DNA of 64,000 nucleotides. Origin: Microbacterium sp. H83. GTDB taxonomy: Bacteria; Actinomycetota; Actinomycetes; Actinomycetales; Microbacteriaceae. Shown here piece after piece: positions 42,608-52,050 of the stretch. How positions within the stretch are numbered: the first letter of the stretch is position 1; each line of letters starts with the position of its first letter. The notes under the pieces were generated by a model that worked only from the letters and a program-made list of their open reading frames with translations, made no database searches and was not told where the DNA came from. The stretch is from contig NZ_LWCU01000034.1 of NCBI RefSeq assembly GCF_001650405.1, forward strand, positions 62,001-126,000. The letters run 5' to 3'. A program made the position numbers and the translations under genes.

Positions 42608-44270
42608 CTCGAGGAGCGACCGGTCTCGGGGCGGCGGCCGGTCGGCCGCCCTCACCGAGGACGCTCGTCCCGCTCTCGCCTCCGGCGTGGCCTTCGAGCA
42701 GTCCTCCGACGGAGCCGTCTGGATCGCCATGCTCCATGGAGTGCCCTCGTCGCGGGTCTCGCCACACGTCGTCGACCTGCTCACCGCGATGGACGGCGAC
42801 ACCGCGCTGCGCGATCTGCACCGACGCTTCGCCGCGGCCGAGTCCTGGGAGAGCTTCCTGCAGCTGGTCGTGCGGGTGCGCGCTTCCGGCCTCCTCGACG
42901 GTCACTCCGCACGCCCGTCCGGGCGGCTGGCCTTCCGGCCCCCGCTCACCCTCCAGGTCGCGACGCTCCGCGCGCCCGCCCTCTTCGACCGACTGCGACG
43001 ACTGGTCCCGCCCCTCCCGCCCCGCGTGGTCCTGGCGTCGCTCGCCGTCGTGCTCGGCCTCGGCCTCGTCGCCGCCATGCTGCAGGCGGCGCAGCTGTGG
43101 AGCGTCCTGTCCGCACCGGTGCCGCTGTCCGCCCTCCTGGCCCTCGTCGCCGTGCTGTCGGTCCTGACCCTGCTGCACGAGAGCGCGCACGGCATCACGC
43201 TCGCGAACTACGGCGGTCGACCTCGCCGCGCGGGCGTCATGCTCTTCTATCTCACGCCCGCCTTCTTCGTGGACGTGACCGACGGCTGGCGCCTCGCCGA
43301 GCGGCGGCAGCGCGTCGCGGTGGCGCTCGCGGGTCCCGCGGTCCATGCGGTGGTCGCCGCGATCGCTCTGATCGCCGCGCTCGCCGTGCCGCATCCGCCG
43401 CTCCACCGGACGCTCCTGCTCCTCGGGCTCTCCTCCACGGCGATCGTCGTGGTGAACCTGATCCCGTTCGTGCGGTTCGACGGATACATCGCGCTCATGA
43501 GCGCTCTGGACGAGCCGAATCTGCGAGGTCGGGCGATCCACGACGGGACCGACCTCGCGATCCGCGTCCTGTTCGGAGGACGGCGAAGGGCCCGGCGGCT
43601 CGATCGGTGGTGGAGCGTCCCGTTCGGTCTGGCGAGCCTCCTCGCACCGGCGGTGCTGGTGGTCCTCGCGGTCGGCCGGATCGCGCATGCGCTCGCCGGC
43701 GGTGGCCCGATCGCCGGTCTCCTGGTCATGGCTCTCGAGGCGACGGTCGTCCTCGTCGCTCTGGTGATGCTCGTCCGGTCCGCGCGACGCATCCTGCGCT
43801 CGGGCGTCTCACGCCTGCGGTTCGTCGCGATCGTCGTCGCCCTGCTCGCGGGCGCGGGCACCGTGGGGGCGGTCGTCCCGATACCGCTGACCGCGACGCT
43901 CGGCTTCCTCTCCCTCGACGACCGGGTCGTCCTGGTGAGGGCGGGGACGGACCGGAGCCCCGTCCCCGAGGGGGCCGCGGTCACGCTGCTGAGCAGCGGC
44001 ATCCTCGCGAACGAGCGCGTCGGCGTCGGGACGACCGGGCCGGCTCGCGCGGAACCGGCGGCCGTCGCGCTCGAGGCGCTCCTTCCGGTGACGGCGGATG
44101 CGGTGACGGTGCCGGCGGTGATCATCGCCGAGGTCGAGGTGTCGCGAGGACGAGGGAGTCTTCCGCCGACGGGTCAGGCCCGTGTCGAGCTCGGTACGCG
44201 GAATCTGTGGACGGCGCTCTGGGAGGCGGCGGTAGCGATGCCATCGTCGAGCCTTCGGGGCGAGAAGTAG
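42588..44270 (+). CDS. mpaP: daptide intramembrane/M50-type metalloprotease
   Basis: 560 residues. An N-terminal ~100-residue segment resembles a PqqD-like leader-binding domain (VPSSRVSPHVVDLLTAMDGD, RRFAAAESWESFLQLVV). A membrane protease domain follows with zinc motif HESAH (His197-His201) and the second motif LIPFVRFDGY (Asp298). Several more helices and an exposed C-terminal beta-rich region (residues ~440-560) complete it. It probably removes the leader in or at the membrane before export. Start at the ATG 42588 or six bases later; it overlaps mpaM. Confidence 0.85.
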   Translation: MLMRGSDSRSDRSRGGGRSAALTEDARPALASGVAFEQSSDGAVWIAMLHGVPSSRVSPHVVDLLTAMDGDTALRDLHRRFAAAESWESFLQLVVRVRASGLLDGHSARPSGRLAFRPPLTLQVATLRAPALFDRLRRLVPPLPPRVVLASLAVVLGLGLVAAMLQAAQLWSVLSAPVPLSALLALVAVLSVLTLLHESAHGITLANYGGRPRRAGVMLFYLTPAFFVDVTDGWRLAERRQRVAVALAGPAVHAVVAAIALIAALAVPHPPLHRTLLLLGLSSTAIVVVNLIPFVRFDGYIALMSALDEPNLRGRAIHDGTDLAIRVLFGGRRRARRLDRWWSVPFGLASLLAPAVLVVLAVGRIAHALAGGGPIAGLLVMALEATVVLVALVMLVRSARRILRSGVSRLRFVAIVVALLAGAGTVGAVVPIPLTATLGFLSLDDRVVLVRAGTDRSPVPEGAAVTLLSSGILANERVGVGTTGPARAEPAAVALEALLPVTADAVTVPAVIIAEVEVSRGRGSLPPTGQARVELGTRNLWTALWEAAVAMPSSSLRGEK

Positions 44271-44282
44271 GAAGGGAAGAAC

Positions 44283-44999
44283 ATGGACGACTACGCGATC
44301 GAGGTCCGAGGACTCACGAAGAGATACGGGCAGCGAGTCGCCGTCGAGGATCTGTCGTTCGCCGTGCCGCGCGGATCGATCGTCGGGCTCCTCGGGCCGA
44401 ACGGCGCCGGGAAGTCGACGACGCTGCGGACGATCGTCGGCCTGCTGGCGCCGACGAGCGGCATCAGTCTCATCGACGGCAGCCCGTTCTCGGCACTCGG
44501 GAGCCCCGCGACGCACGTCGGGGTCCATATGGACGGCTTCGGGTTCGAGGGTGGGATCACCGCCCGGCGACACCTCGAGATCTGTCGGCTGGCAGCCGGG
44601 GCTCCGCGCGGCCGCGTGGAGGACGTGCTCGACGAGGTCGGGCTCTCCGCGGATGCGCGTCGGCGCGTGAAGACCTTCTCGACAGGCATGACCCAGCGGC
44701 TCGGCCTGGCCGCGGCGCTGATCGGATCGCCGCGGACGCTGATCCTGGATGAGCCGGCGAACGGTCTGGACCCGGACGGCATCCGGTGGCTCCGCGGATT
44801 CCTCCGCGGATTCGCGGACCGCGGCGGGACGGTGCTGATCGCGAGTCACCAGCTCGCCGAGCTCGAGCAGGTCGTCGACGAGGTGGTCGTCATCAAACGG
44901 CGCACTCTGTTCGCCGGGCGGCTCGACGACCTCATCACGAGCGACGCCGACTCGCTGGAGAGCCGATACTTCGCTCTGGTCGAGGGGGCGACGGCATGA
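44283..44999 (+). CDS. ABC transporter ATP-binding protein (daptide export/immunity)
   Basis: 238 residues. Walker A is GPNGAGKSTT (residues 38-47), the signature reads FSTGMTQRLGLAAALIGSP (a deviation from LSGGQ that is common in drug-type ABC2 ATPases), and Walker B is LILDEPANGLDPDG. It resembles bacitracin/lantibiotic immunity ATPases. With two permeases downstream it forms an exporter; export and self-protection are both possible. A short gap of 12 bp follows mpaP. Confidence 0.87.
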   Translation: MDDYAIEVRGLTKRYGQRVAVEDLSFAVPRGSIVGLLGPNGAGKSTTLRTIVGLLAPTSGISLIDGSPFSALGSPATHVGVHMDGFGFEGGITARRHLEICRLAAGAPRGRVEDVLDEVGLSADARRRVKTFSTGMTQRLGLAAALIGSPRTLILDEPANGLDPDGIRWLRGFLRGFADRGGTVLIASHQLAELEQVVDEVVVIKRRTLFAGRLDDLITSDADSLESRYFALVEGATA

Positions 45000-45724
45000 G
45001 ACGCGCCGTGATGAGCGAGGTGCTGCGCGCCGTGAGCGGGTACTCCCTCCTCGCGGTCCACCTCGTCGCCCTCCTCATGCCCCTCTTCGTGCTGTTCTCC
45101 GACGGCTCGCGCTTCGCCGTCTCCGGCCTGGATCCCGAGACGGCGTCCATGCGCCTTCTGGAGCCGCTCGCCTGGACGGCGATCTCCGCCGCGTTCGTCA
45201 GCGCCTACGGCGTCACGCGCGAGAGCTACTACGTCTCGATGGACCGGACGCTCACCGGCATCGGCTTCCCCCGTGCCTTCGTCGGCAAGCTGGTCGCCGG
45301 CGCCCTCGTGGCCGTCGCGCTCTCCCTCGCGATGCTCGTCGTCTGGACGCTGGGCGCGTCGATCCTCCTCAGTCGGAACGGGATGTCGCTCGTCCTCGGC
45401 CCGGATGCCTGGCGCCTCTTCGCGGGTGCGATGCTCGGCGCGCTCCTCGGCTCGGTGATCGGCGGAGCGGTCGGCTGGATCGCCCGGAACTACTACGTGA
45501 CCGCCGCCGTGATCCTCCTCCTGCCGATGGCGGTGGAGTTCGCTCTGCTGCGGACGGCGCCGGACGTGGCGAGGTTCTCGCCGGGTCTCACCCTGGTCGC
45601 CCTCGGCGTTCCGGGATACCAGGGTCGCCTGCTCGAGTTCGCGCCGGCGTTCGGCCTCGCCCTGGTGTGGGCGGTCGCGCTGGTCGCCGTCGCGTGGATG
45701 CGGGGCCGGAGGCGCCTCTCATGA
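44996..45724 (+). CDS. ABC transporter permease 1 of the daptide cluster (ABC-2 type)
   Basis: 242 residues with about six helices and no soluble domain. Its start overlaps the ATPase stop (ATGA) and its stop overlaps the next permease start. Segments such as GYSLLAVHLVALLMPLFVLF and LGALLGSVIGGAVGWIARNYY match ABC-2 permease style. With the second permease it probably forms a heterodimer. The closest family is hard to fix. Confidence 0.8.
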   Translation: MRRAVMSEVLRAVSGYSLLAVHLVALLMPLFVLFSDGSRFAVSGLDPETASMRLLEPLAWTAISAAFVSAYGVTRESYYVSMDRTLTGIGFPRAFVGKLVAGALVAVALSLAMLVVWTLGASILLSRNGMSLVLGPDAWRLFAGAMLGALLGSVIGGAVGWIARNYYVTAAVILLLPMAVEFALLRTAPDVARFSPGLTLVALGVPGYQGRLLEFAPAFGLALVWAVALVAVAWMRGRRRLS

Positions 45725-46455
45725 TCGGCCGGGCGCTCCGTTCGCAGGCGCGCAGCCTCTTCGGCGACGTCGTCCTCCTGTGGGTGGCGGTGGCGGCGGT
45801 GCTGATGTCGATCTCGATGGCGATGAGCATCCCGACGGAGTTCCGCGATGCGCCGCCCAGCGCGCGAGCAGAGCTCGCAGGGCCGTTCACCGCGATCCTC
45901 GCGACGTACGCAGCCGTGCTCGCGGCGGTCTACGGCTCGTTCCGATACACGGTCGATCGGCGCGACGGAGTGATCGCCCAGAGGCTGATGCTGCAGACCC
46001 GCGGAGCGACCCTCCTCGCGAGGGCTCCCGCGTCCGCCGTCGGCGGTGCCCTCGTCGCGCTCGCCGGCGTCGTCGGCGGCCAGGGGGCGCTCGCGGTCGC
46101 GGTGGGCGGCATTCCCTTGGACGGCGGGTCGATCGGAGCCACCGTCGCCCTCGGGGCGGTCGCCGGGCTGTGGGGGATGGGCATCGGGATCGTCGTGCGG
46201 GCGCACCTGGTCGCGCTCTTCCTGGTGTCGATGTCCATGGGCGCCGCGATCCTCCTCGCCATCGTCTGGAAGGCAGGAGCGGTGTACCTCCCGCTCCTCG
46301 CGATGCTCGATGCGTTCCGGTTCGACCTGACCCCGATCGGACTGACGCCGCAGCAGACGCTCGACGCCCCGGTGGCCGCGCTGGTGACCGTCGCCTGGGT
46401 GCTGGCGGCCCTTCTGGCCGGCGCCCTCTCGTTCCTCCGGCGCGACGTGAGATAG
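45721..46455 (+). CDS. ABC transporter permease 2 of the daptide cluster (ABC-2 type)
   Basis: 244 residues, about six helices (VVLLWVAVAAVLMSISMAMS, AGLWGMGIGIVVRAHLVALF). The ATG overlaps the previous stop (ATGA). It is about the same size as the first permease and pairs with it. It is the last gene of the cluster; no terminator with a clear T-run follows within 40 bp. Confidence 0.8.
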   Translation: MIGRALRSQARSLFGDVVLLWVAVAAVLMSISMAMSIPTEFRDAPPSARAELAGPFTAILATYAAVLAAVYGSFRYTVDRRDGVIAQRLMLQTRGATLLARAPASAVGGALVALAGVVGGQGALAVAVGGIPLDGGSIGATVALGAVAGLWGMGIGIVVRAHLVALFLVSMSMGAAILLAIVWKAGAVYLPLLAMLDAFRFDLTPIGLTPQQTLDAPVAALVTVAWVLAALLAGALSFLRRDVR

Positions 46456-46491
46456 CGGTCGGGCGAACCGGCGCCACCGGCGCGGCCGACG

Positions 46492-46497
46492 TAGGAT
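46492..46497 (+). promoter_or_regulatory. -10 hexamer TAGGAT, leaderless start
   Basis: It ends six bases before the GTG at 46504, so the predicted transcription start is the G of the start codon. Confidence 0.5.
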
Positions 46498-46503
46498 CTC
46501 TGG

Positions 46504-47394
46504 GTGGCAACCCCCAAGATCGTCCTCTTCTACGTCTTCACCCCGCTCGCCGACCCGGAGGCGATCAGGGTGTGGCAGCGCGACCTCGGAGAGGCGCTGG
46601 GACTGCGGGGACGACTGCTGATCTCGCGGGACGGGGTCAACGGCACCCTCGGAGGCGACCTGCCCGCCCTCAAGCGGTGGGTGCGGTCGTTCCGGTCCTA
46701 CGCTCCGTTCCGCGACGCCGACATCAAGTGGAGCGAGGGCACCGGAGTCGACGCCGACGGGCGCAGTCTCGACTTCCCGAAGCTGAGCGTCAAGGTGCGC
46801 GAGGAGATCGTGTCCTTCGGGGCCCCGGGCGAGCTCCGCGTCGACGAGAACGGCGTCGTCGGAGGCGGGGCGAGACTCTCCCCGGAGGCACTGCACGAGC
46901 TCATCGACGAGCGCGGCGACGAGGTCGTGTTCTTCGACGGACGCAATGCCCTGGAAGCGCAGATCGGCCGGTTCCGGGGCGCCGTCGTGCCCGACACCGA
47001 GACCACCAGGGACTTCGTCCGTCTGCTCGATTCCGGCGAGTACGACGATCTCAAGGGCAGACCCGTCGTGACGTACTGCACGGGTGGCATCCGATGCGAG
47101 GTGCTGTCGAGTCTGATGACCTCGCGCGGCTTCGGCGAGGTGTACCAGCTCGAGGGCGGCATCGTCCGATACGGGGAGAAGTACGGCGACGACGGCCTGT
47201 GGGACGGCTCGCTCTACGTGTTCGACAAGCGCGGATCCGTCGACTTCTCCGACCACGCCGCCGTCATCGGCGAATGCGTCGGATGCGGCGCGGCGACCAA
47301 GCGCACGGCGAACTGCCCCGACCCGTCGTGCCGCTCCCAGTTCGTCGTCTGCGAGGACTGCGACGCCGTCCGCTGCGCGGCGCACGCGGCCTGA
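46504..47394 (+). CDS. trhO: tRNA uridine(34) hydroxylase, rhodanese-like (TrhO/YceA family)
   Basis: 296 residues. A ferredoxin-like N-terminal domain ([21 protein letters not shown]) is followed by a rhodanese domain with the active-site loop [18 protein letters not shown] (catalytic Cys), and a C-terminal Cys-rich segment ([19 protein letters not shown], then CEDCDAVRC) that may bind zinc. TrhO hydroxylates U34 of tRNAs to make 5-hydroxyuridine. GTG start chosen because of the leaderless -10 box and the family N-terminus. Confidence 0.88.
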   Translation: MATPKIVLFYVFTPLADPEAIRVWQRDLGEALGLRGRLLISRDGVNGTLGGDLPALKRWVRSFRSYAPFRDADIKWSEGTGVDADGRSLDFPKLSVKVREEIVSFGAPGELRVDENGVVGGGARLSPEALHELIDERGDEVVFFDGRNALEAQIGRFRGAVVPDTETTRDFVRLLDSGEYDDLKGRPVVTYCTGGIRCEVLSSLMTSRGFGEVYQLEGGIVRYGEKYGDDGLWDGSLYVFDKRGSVDFSDHAAVIGECVGCGAATKRTANCPDPSCRSQFVVCEDCDAVRCAAHAA

Positions 47395-47444
47395 TCGGCG
47401 CGCGGCGCCTGATCGGCGCACGCAGCCTGATCCGCGCGCGGCGC
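47391..47444. repeat. 18-bp tandem repeat at the 3' end of trhO, three units
   Basis: Three 18-bp units start ctgatcggcgcgcggcgc, the first containing the TGA stop. Later units carry a few substitutions. Confidence 0.8.
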
Positions 47445-47451
47445 CCCGGCG

Positions 47452-50400
47452 TCAGGCGAGCACGGGCCCGTCGGTGCGCCCGCTGACGAACAGCGATCGC
47501 GGGAGCAGGAACGCCCGCACGCGCGCAGGGCGGTCGACGCTGCGGCGCAGCTGCTGCAGTGCGGTGCTCAGCGCCTCGTCGAGAGCGGCCGATGCCGCAC
47601 CGGACGGCCGTGCGTAGCTCGCGTGCTCGACGGCATCCGTGAGCAGGCGCATCGCGGCGGCATCCACCCCGTTGTCGCGCACGAGATCCGCGCCGCGCTG
47701 TCTCGGCGACTCGGCGTCCGACAGCGGGATGCGCAGGTCGAGCATGGTCGCGCGCAGCTCGATCCATGCGGATGCCGCGTCTCCGCGCCCCGCGCGGCGG
47801 CGCCGATCGAACCGGACGGCCGCGCGGATCAGCGCGGGGAGGAGCAGCACGACGAGCGCACCGAGGGTGACGAGCATCACGGGCGTCGGGTCGAGGGTGC
47901 GCAGCTGACCGGTCGCCCCGGTGTTGTCGCCCGCATCGCCGCGCTCGATCTCGGGACCGGAGCTCTGCTCGGCGCTCGGCGCGGTGGTCGGCGCGGGCGT
48001 GGCCGCCCCTCCCGAGCCTCCGCCCGATGTCGCCCCTGCCGCGAACGCCGTCGGCACGCCGAGAGATGCGGTCGGCTCGAACGGCACCCAGCCGACTCCC
48101 GGGAACAGCACCTCGGGCCAGGAGTGCAGCTGATCGCTCGACACCGAGTACACGGCCTCGTCCCCGCGCGTGCTGTCCGTCCGCACGCCGGGCAGGTACC
48201 CCACCACGATGCGCACCTCCATGCCCAGGCTCTCCGCCATGAGCGCGAAGGCGCCGGCGAAGTGGATGCAGTAGCCGGAGCGCACGTCGAGGAACCGGGC
48301 GACGGCATCGGCCCCTGTCCCGTCGAAGCCCTCGTCGACGGGCGTCTCGAGCGAGTAGGTGAACTGGCTGCGGAACCACGACTGCATGGCGATGAGCCGG
48401 TCGTAGTCGTTCGTCTCCTCGGCGGTCACCTCGCGCGCGGTTTCGCCGATCACGTCGGGGAGGTCCACGGGATCCGTGCCGGGGTCGACCACGGGGTCCG
48501 CCGCGGACAGCGCCCTGATCTGCTCGAGCGTGGGGGCCACGCGCATCGATCGGACGGTGTAGTCATTGCCGACGGCATCCGCGTCGCGGGAGGCGATGGT
48601 GCGGTTCTCGGGGTTCAGGCCCCATGCCGGCGGCAGTCCCTGCACGCTCAGGGCCGGGTACGGCACCGGCAGCCAGGAGCTCGACATCCGCAGGATGCGG
48701 ATCGAGGTGCTCTGGTCCTCCGTGGCGATGTCGGAGGACCACTCGTCGGGTCCGAACCCCTCGCTCTGGGCCTGGAGGTCGCCGCGATCGGGCTGCCAGA
48801 CGCGGCCGTCGAACCGCGACAGGGTGGTGAGGCGCAGGTAAGGCGCGGAGTTCGCGGTGGTGGCGAGCGTCAGCACCTCGACCGGATCGGGCCGGCGCAG
48901 ATCGTCGCCCAGCCGCAGCGACGCGTCGACGGTGACGCCCACGCCGGTGCCGGCGAGCGTGGTCGACACGGGGAGCGCCGGAGCGATGATGAGCGTCGAG
49001 GCCAGGGCGGCGACGCCGACGCCGGCCGCCACCGCTCCGGACGAGCGCCGTGGGGACTCGGGATCCTGCGCGGCCGTGTAGCGGAACAGCACGAGCACGA
49101 GGATGCCGAGGCCGACGAACCACACGACGTCGGTCGCGCCGAGCGTGACGATCATCGGCATCGCGCCGACCGTCGCCGTGAGGAGAGACGCGATCACCGC
49201 GCCGCGCTGGGCGACCAGCTGGTCGAGGAGGATCGCGACGACCGCGAATCCCGCGGCCATGCTGGCCTCCAGCGCCGGTGTCGCCTCCAGCGGGGCGGAG
49301 CCGAAGACGACCTCCTCCCATGCCGCGGCCGCGAGACCCTGGAACGCGCGCAGCGACAGCTCGGTGGGGACCACGCCGAAGATCGCGGTGTCGCCCGCGA
49401 CGAGCTGCGTGACGGTGCCGGCGGCGACGAGGATCTGGGCCGAGATCGTCGCGAGATCGCGGAGCCAGGCCGCACGGCGTCGGAGCAGCGTCCGCATCGC
49501 CATTCCCGTGAGGGCTGTCACGACGATCACCGCGAGGACGGCGAAGGACCATGCCCCCGGGGCGATCACGGCGGTGAAGGGCCACATGGCGACGAGACCC
49601 GCCGCCGCGGCCAGCATGGCGGGGACGACCCGGTTCGACGGCACCTCGTGCTCACGGTGCCACTCGAGCCGCGGCCGCTTCGCGCCGACCGTGCTCTCAG
49701 CCTTGTACATCGCGCGTCCCCTCGCATCCGAGGATCCGGCATCCGAGGATCCGGCGGGCGCCGATGAGGCGGGGGTCCCGGACGGCGCGACGCCGATCCT
49801 GTCGGGGAGGGCGTCCTCCCACGCGGCGGCCACGTCGTCGCCGAGCGCCGAGAAGCGCCAGCCGTGCTGCGTCGCCGCCTCTGCGGCGCCGGGCCGCGCG
49901 GCGGTCGCGAAGAGGAGGGGAGCGGCGGCGCCCGCGGGGCGGAGCAGGCCGGCCTCCTCCTCGTCGATGTCACCGGTGATGTAGACGAGCGGCCCCGGCG
50001 GGGTGCCCCCGACGAGGATGCCGAGATCGCGGGATTCGCCGCGCGGAGCGACGAGGGCCAGAGCCACGAGAAGTCCGTCCCTGTCGTCCTCGTGACCGCG
50101 CAGCGTGCCGAGCAGAGCTCCCGAGCTGTCGATCACGTCGACGCCGTAGCCCTCCTGCACGAGGTGCACGGCCACCGAGGCGCAGAGCGAGACCGCCGCC
50201 TCGAACGCCGGGTCCTCGGCGTCACCCAGTCGAGCCCAGCGGGAGGCGGCGCGGTCGAGCACCACGAGCGCATCCGGGCTCGATTCCTCCTCCTCCTGAC
50301 GCACCATGAGCTGGCCCCGGTGCGCGGTCGTGCGCCAGTGGATGCGGCGCATGGAGTCGCCCGGGATGTAGCGCCGCGGAGAGAGGTTGTCGCTGCCCTG

Positions 50401-50961
50401 ACCCAGGCGGCTGGACGAGGTCTGCGCCGTGCCGCCTGCGGCGCCGACGCGGACCGTGAGCGGCGCGAGCGTGCACACCTCGGGCACGACGGTCACCGTG
50501 CGGGTGTCCCCGAACGCCTGCTCGCGCTGCGCGAGGCCGAACGGGTCGACCGTGCGCAGCACCAGGGGGCCGATCGGCCAGACGCCGCGGCGCACCCCGG
50601 TGATCAGATAGCCGAGCTTCCCCGACTCGGGCGGATACTCGCCGGCCGAGTCTCCCGCGACCGCCGGCGGCAGCACATCGCGCCACAGTCCGCGCGGCAC
50701 CCGCAGCGCACGCAGTCCGAAGCGCAGAGTCACACGCGAGGTCTCCGACACGGTCAGCAGGTCCGTCGAGATCTGGCGCGCGACCGTCCCGGACCGGCGC
50801 GGCAGCGCGACCACCATCATCGCGAGCACGGTCAGCGCGAGGAGCAGGATGCCGACGTGCAGCAGGATCGCCGCGCCGAGCATGTTCGCCGCGATCACGC
50901 ATCCGATCCCGGCGAGGAGCGCAGCCGTGCCCCGCAGGGTGAGGAGGCGACGGCGAGGCAT
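47452..50961 (-). CDS. DUF58 protein fused in frame to transglutaminase-like membrane protein
   Basis: An uninterrupted frame of 1169 residues. Residues 1-~400: two N-terminal helices and a DUF58 domain with RRYIPGDSMRRIHWRTTAHR. A Ser/Ala/Gly linker follows, encoded partly by a 15-bp duplication. From residue ~418 (MYKAESTVG) comes a multi-helix membrane part and a transglutaminase-like core with catalytic Cys in SGYCIHFAGAFALMAESLGM and His in SSDQLHSWPEV. These two are usually separate neighbouring genes. An internal ATG at 49710 has an AGGGG SD seven bases upstream, so a separate 752-residue transglutaminase could also be made. Downstream of a MoxR ATPase by 12 bp. Confidence 0.85.
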   Translation of the reverse strand: MPRRRLLTLRGTAALLAGIGCVIAANMLGAAILLHVGILLLALTVLAMMVVALPRRSGTVARQISTDLLTVSETSRVTLRFGLRALRVPRGLWRDVLPPAVAGDSAGEYPPESGKLGYLITGVRRGVWPIGPLVLRTVDPFGLAQREQAFGDTRTVTVVPEVCTLAPLTVRVGAAGGTAQTSSSRLGQGSDNLSPRRYIPGDSMRRIHWRTTAHRGQLMVRQEEEESSPDALVVLDRAASRWARLGDAEDPAFEAAVSLCASVAVHLVQEGYGVDVIDSSGALLGTLRGHEDDRDGLLVALALVAPRGESRDLGILVGGTPPGPLVYITGDIDEEEAGLLRPAGAAAPLLFATAARPGAAEAATQHGWRFSALGDDVAAAWEDALPDRIGVAPSGTPASSAPAGSSDAGSSDARGRAMYKAESTVGAKRPRLEWHREHEVPSNRVVPAMLAAAAGLVAMWPFTAVIAPGAWSFAVLAVIVVTALTGMAMRTLLRRRAAWLRDLATISAQILVAAGTVTQLVAGDTAIFGVVPTELSLRAFQGLAAAAWEEVVFGSAPLEATPALEASMAAGFAVVAILLDQLVAQRGAVIASLLTATVGAMPMIVTLGATDVVWFVGLGILVLVLFRYTAAQDPESPRRSSGAVAAGVGVAALASTLIIAPALPVSTTLAGTGVGVTVDASLRLGDDLRRPDPVEVLTLATTANSAPYLRLTTLSRFDGRVWQPDRGDLQAQSEGFGPDEWSSDIATEDQSTSIRILRMSSSWLPVPYPALSVQGLPPAWGLNPENRTIASRDADAVGNDYTVRSMRVAPTLEQIRALSAADPVVDPGTDPVDLPDVIGETAREVTAEETNDYDRLIAMQSWFRSQFTYSLETPVDEGFDGTGADAVARFLDVRSGYCIHFAGAFALMAESLGMEVRIVVGYLPGVRTDSTRGDEAVYSVSSDQLHSWPEVLFPGVGWVPFEPTASLGVPTAFAAGATSGGGSGGAATPAPTTAPSAEQSSGPEIERGDAGDNTGATGQLRTLDPTPVMLVTLGALVVLLLPALIRAAVRFDRRRRAGRGDAASAWIELRATMLDLRIPLSDAESPRQRGADLVRDNGVDAAAMRLLTDAVEHASYARPSGAASAALDEALSTALQQLRRSVDRPARVRAFLLPRSLFVSGRTDGPVLA
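49734..49763. repeat. 15-bp tandem duplication in the DUF58-transglutaminase linker
   Basis: Two copies of gcatccgaggatccg encode the SSDAGSSDA linker. They keep the frame. Confidence 0.85.
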
Positions 50962-50973
50962 GGCGGGGCGAGG

Positions 50974-51963
50974 TCAGGAGCGGACGGCGACGGGGACGCG
51001 CACCCGGTCGACGATCTGCCGCAGGGCGGACTCGACGGGCTGGGCGCCCGCCCGGTGCGCGCCTCGCGCCGGCAGCAGTCGGTGGGCGAGCACGGGGATG
51101 AGCAGCGCCGTGACATCGTCGGGGATCACGAACTCGCGGCCGTCGAGCGCCGCCGAGACCTTGGCCGCGCGGATGAGCTGGAGGGTGGCGCGCGGGCTCG
51201 CACCGAGATGCAGGTTCGGGTCGGCACGGGTGGCCTGGGCGAGCGCGACGGTGTACTCCTCGATCGCGGGGGCGACGTGCACGGCGCGCGCCCAGGCGAT
51301 GAGGCTCGAGATCGAGGCGGCGTCTGCGACGGCGGTCACCGCGGCCAGCGGGTTCACGGTGTCGCGCTGGCGGAGCATCTCGGCCTCGGCCGCGGCATCC
51401 GGGTACCCCATCGAGATGCGCATCATGAAGCGGTCCCGCTGCGCTTCGGGCAGGGCGTACGTCCCCTCCATCTCGAGCGGGTTCTGCGTCGCCACGACGA
51501 GGAACGGGTCGGGGAGGAGGTGCGTCGAGCCGTCGACCGTCACCTGGCCCTCCTCCATCGCCTCCAGCAGCGCCGACTGCGTCTTGGGGGAGGAGCGGTT
51601 GATCTCGTCGGCGATCACGATGTGCGCGAACACGGCGCCGCGCTTGAACTCGAACTCGCGGTCGACGGGGTTGTACACGCTGACGCCGGTCACGTCGCCG
51701 GGGAGCAGGTCGGGCGTGAACTGGATGCGGCGCACGGTCGCGTCGATGCTCGCCGCGAGAGCGCGGGCGAGCATGGTCTTGCCCACCCCGGGGACGTCCT
51801 CGATGAGCAGGTGCCCCTCGGCGAGCAGGCACACGAGCGCGCTCCGCACGGCCTCTGGCTTGCCGTCGATCACCCGGCCCACCGACGCGAGGATGGCCGA
51901 CGTCTGCGCGGCGAACTGCTCGGCGCTGACGACGGCGGGTGCCGGGGGCGGGGTGTCTGGCAT
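50974..51963 (-). CDS. MoxR-family AAA+ ATPase
   Basis: 329 residues. Walker A is GVPGVGKTMLARALA, Walker B is HIVIADEINRSSPKTQSALLEAMEEGQVTVDG, and sensor FLVVATQNPLEMEGTYALPEAQRDRFMMRI follows. MoxR proteins act as chaperones or metal/subunit inserters with DUF58 and membrane partners, exactly the neighbours here. It is the first gene of the MoxR-DUF58-transglutaminase unit, a common actinobacterial arrangement of unknown function. Confidence 0.93.
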   Translation of the reverse strand: MPDTPPPAPAVVSAEQFAAQTSAILASVGRVIDGKPEAVRSALVCLLAEGHLLIEDVPGVGKTMLARALAASIDATVRRIQFTPDLLPGDVTGVSVYNPVDREFEFKRGAVFAHIVIADEINRSSPKTQSALLEAMEEGQVTVDGSTHLLPDPFLVVATQNPLEMEGTYALPEAQRDRFMMRISMGYPDAAAEAEMLRQRDTVNPLAAVTAVADAASISSLIAWARAVHVAPAIEEYTVALAQATRADPNLHLGASPRATLQLIRAAKVSAALDGREFVIPDDVTALLIPVLAHRLLPARGAHRAGAQPVESALRQIVDRVRVPVAVRS

Positions 51964-52042
51964 GCGTTCCCTCTCACGTCGGCGCTGCGGTGCGCGTGAA
52001 CCGATCGTAACCCGCGCGGCAGGGGTTCGCTCCGGGATCGGC

Positions 52043-52048
52043 TAGACT
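52043..52048 (+). promoter_or_regulatory. -10 box TAGACT of the SRP RNA gene
   Basis: TAGACT lies seven bases before the predicted RNA start; the -35 region is weak. Confidence 0.55.
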
Positions 52049-52050
52049 GG

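Noticed and set aside
37480..46455. tRNA-Ser as attachment site of an island carrying the daptide cluster
   Set aside because: The tRNA 3' end points away from the cluster, and I found no copy of the tRNA end near 46.4 kb and no integrase.
47264..48379. 371-codon minus-strand frame overlapping trhO and the transglutaminase
   Set aside because: Arg/Ala-rich low-complexity shadow frame; the other frame carries the transglutaminase motifs.
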